Source: Trachelipus rathkii | Taxonomy: Eukaryota; Arthropoda; Malacostraca; Isopoda; Trachelipodidae | Direction of reading: 5' to 3' | DNA: 22,778 bases | Assembly: GCA_015478945.1 (NCBI GenBank) | Contig: JABUQX010118667.1 | Span: 1-22,778 of the forward strand | In this document: positions 21,391 to 22,778 of the stretch, in pieces | Position numbering within the stretch: the first letter of the stretch is position 1 | How the letters are laid out: each line of letters opens with the position of its first letter | Notes under the pieces: model-generated | Database searches by the model: none | Told to the model about the DNA's origin: nothing | The model's input: only the letters and a program-made list of their open reading frames with translations | Program-made: the position numbers and the translations under genes

Positions 21391-22778
21391 TGTGCTTGTG
21401 GAATCTACCGCCTGGGAGACTGAGGAAAAAGTGGATTGAGTTTCAGTAAAGGAATTTCTGAAAGGAAAGGAAATGTGAGTTTGTCAGAGGCGAGAGAGGT
21501 GACTAATAGGAGTGAATGAAGTGGTAAGTGTGGTTGGAATCTAACCGACTGGGAGACTGAAGAAAAAAGTGGATTGAGTAGTAAACAAGGGATTTCTGAA
21601 GGAAAAGAATGTGAGTTATGCAGAGGCTAGAAGAAAGGAAGGTGCATATATAGAGTGAATGGTGTGGTAAGTGTGGTTGGAATCTACCGACTGAGACCGA
21701 AGGAAAAGTGGATTGGTCAGTAAAGGAATTTTCTGAAGGAAAGGAATGTGAGTTTGGTCAAGGCGAGAGGAAAGGTGCATAAGTAGGAGTGAAATGGTGT
21801 TGGTTCGGAATCTACCGACTGGGGAGACTGAGGAAAGTGGATTGAGTCGCTAAGGATTTCTGAGGAAGGAATGTGAGTTCTGTTCAGAGGCGAGAGGGAA
21901 AGGCTGATAAATAGGAGTGAATGGTGTGGTAAGTGTGCTTGGAATCTACCGACTGGGAGACTGAGGAAAAAGTGGATTGAGTCAGTAAAGGAATTTCTGA
22001 AGGAAAGGAATGTGAGTTTGTCAGAGGCGAGAGGAAAGGTGCATAATAGGAGTGAATGGTGTGGTAAGTGTGGTTGGAATCTACCGACTGGGAGACTGAG
22101 GAAAAAGTGGATTGAGTCAGTAAAGGAATTTCTGCAAGGAAAGGAATGTTGAGTTGTCAGAGGCGCAGAGGAAAGGCTGCATAAATGAGTGAATGGTGTT
22201 GGTAAGTGTGGTTGGACATCTACCGACTGGGGAGACTGAGAAAAAAGTGGAAATTGAGTCCATAAGGAAATTTCTGAAGGAAAGGACATTGAGTTTTGGT
22301 CCAAGAGGCGAGAGGAAAGGTGCATGAATAGGAAGTGAATGGTGTGGTAAGTGTGCTTGGAATCTACCGACCTTGGGGAGACTGAGGAAAAAGTGGATTG
22401 GAGTCAGTAAGAATTTCTGAACGGAAAGGAATGTGAGTTGTCCTAGGGAGAGGACAAGTGCCATAATAGGAGTGAATGGTGTGGTAAGTGTGCTTGGAAT
22501 CTACCGTGGGAGACTGAAGGAAAAAGTGGATTGAGTCAGTAAGGAATTCTCCTGAGAAAGGAATTGAAGTTTGTCACGAGGCGAGAGGAAACGGTGCATC
22601 ATAAGGAGCTTGACTGGTGTGGTAAGTGTGCTTGGATCTACCGACTGGGAGACTGAGGAAAAACGTGCGATTGACGTCAGTAAAGGAATGCCTGGAGGAG
22701 AGGATGTGAGTTTGTCAGAGGCGGAGAGGAAGTGGCATAATCGGAGTGGATGGTGGTGTAGCTGTGTTGAAATCTACG
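21249..22778 (+). repeat. 135-bp satellite/minisatellite derived from LINE ORF2 tail
   Basis: Eleven complete units and the start of a twelfth, running off the window end. The anchor AATCTACCGACTGGG (or a close variant) occurs at 21261, 21402, 21538, 21681, 21809, 21943, 22078, 22216, 22361, 22498, 22635 and 22771. Spacings are 141, 136, 143, 128, 134, 135, 138, 145, 137, 137 and 136. The cleanest unit (21943-22077) is 135 bp = 45 codons and open in frame, reading NLPTGRLRKKWIESVKEF, then LKERNVSLSEARGKVHNRSE and WCGKC(A/G)W. Unit junctions start AGTGTG(C/G)TTGG, the same place as in the founder LINE at 21249. Two unit types differ by GCT or GGT before TGG. Most differences among units are one- or two-base indels rather than substitutions. 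The long minus-strand open frames here are shadows. Confidence 0.9.

Noticed and set aside
21717..22464. Minus-strand open frames of 202 and 115 codons, the former the longest in the window
   Set aside because: They run antisense through the 135-bp satellite and repeat the same Ser/Phe/Leu motif each unit. The plus-strand frame matches LINE protein, so these are shadows.

Overview
The window looks like intergenic or intronic DNA from an arthropod, most likely a decapod crustacean. The reasons are an AT-rich background, very abundant (TA)n and (TTA)n microsatellites, split-gene signals (one transporter-like exon with GT/AG borders), decayed animal-type transposons (a BED-finger hAT transposase and two non-LTR retrotransposons) and TTAGG-like pentamers. 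Nothing bacterial is present: no operons, ribosome binding sites or long intact genes. The taxonomic guess is inference, and the sequence does not fix the species.

Layout. 1-673 is unassigned AT-rich DNA. 674-2440 is a patchwork of (TA)n tracts holding three small DNA elements: an isolated transposon end with a G/C palindrome (950-995), a 208-bp foldback element with a GTTAG/GTTAA core (1096-1303), and a 740-bp non-autonomous element with CAGTGGCGTA-type ends (1588-2327). 2472-4620 (minus strand) is a nearly full-length but heavily broken BED-zinc-finger hAT transposase relic that has lost its C-terminal dimerisation motif. 4621-16100 is mostly unassigned AT-rich DNA with scattered GC-richer islands; those at 9585 and 15325 have tRNA-like features suggestive of old SINEs. 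A diverged repeat cluster lies at 11530-12110.

16102-16285 (plus) is the best evidence for a host gene: one exon of a monocarboxylate-transporter-like (SLC16/MFS) protein with an acceptor and a donor. A GC-balanced island follows (16685-17700), with a tRNA-like SINE head and coding-like tracts on both strands, then a possible terminal exon at 18055-18183.

19830-22778 is the most interesting part. The plus strand is a LINE ORF2 relic whose reverse-transcriptase core is missing. In its place sits the 5'-truncated 3' end of a second LINE with a 30-A tail. After the tail the first LINE resumes with its ORF2 C-terminus, and the last part of that C-terminus is amplified into a tandem array. The unit is about 135 bp (45 codons). 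Eleven complete units and a partial twelfth run off the window end. The unit encodes the GRxRKKWIESVKEFL tail of the LINE protein and its consensus is open in frame, so a satellite appears to have been born from a retrotransposon ORF tail. The long minus-strand open frames over 20137-22464 are antisense shadows of this purine-rich coding strand, not genes.
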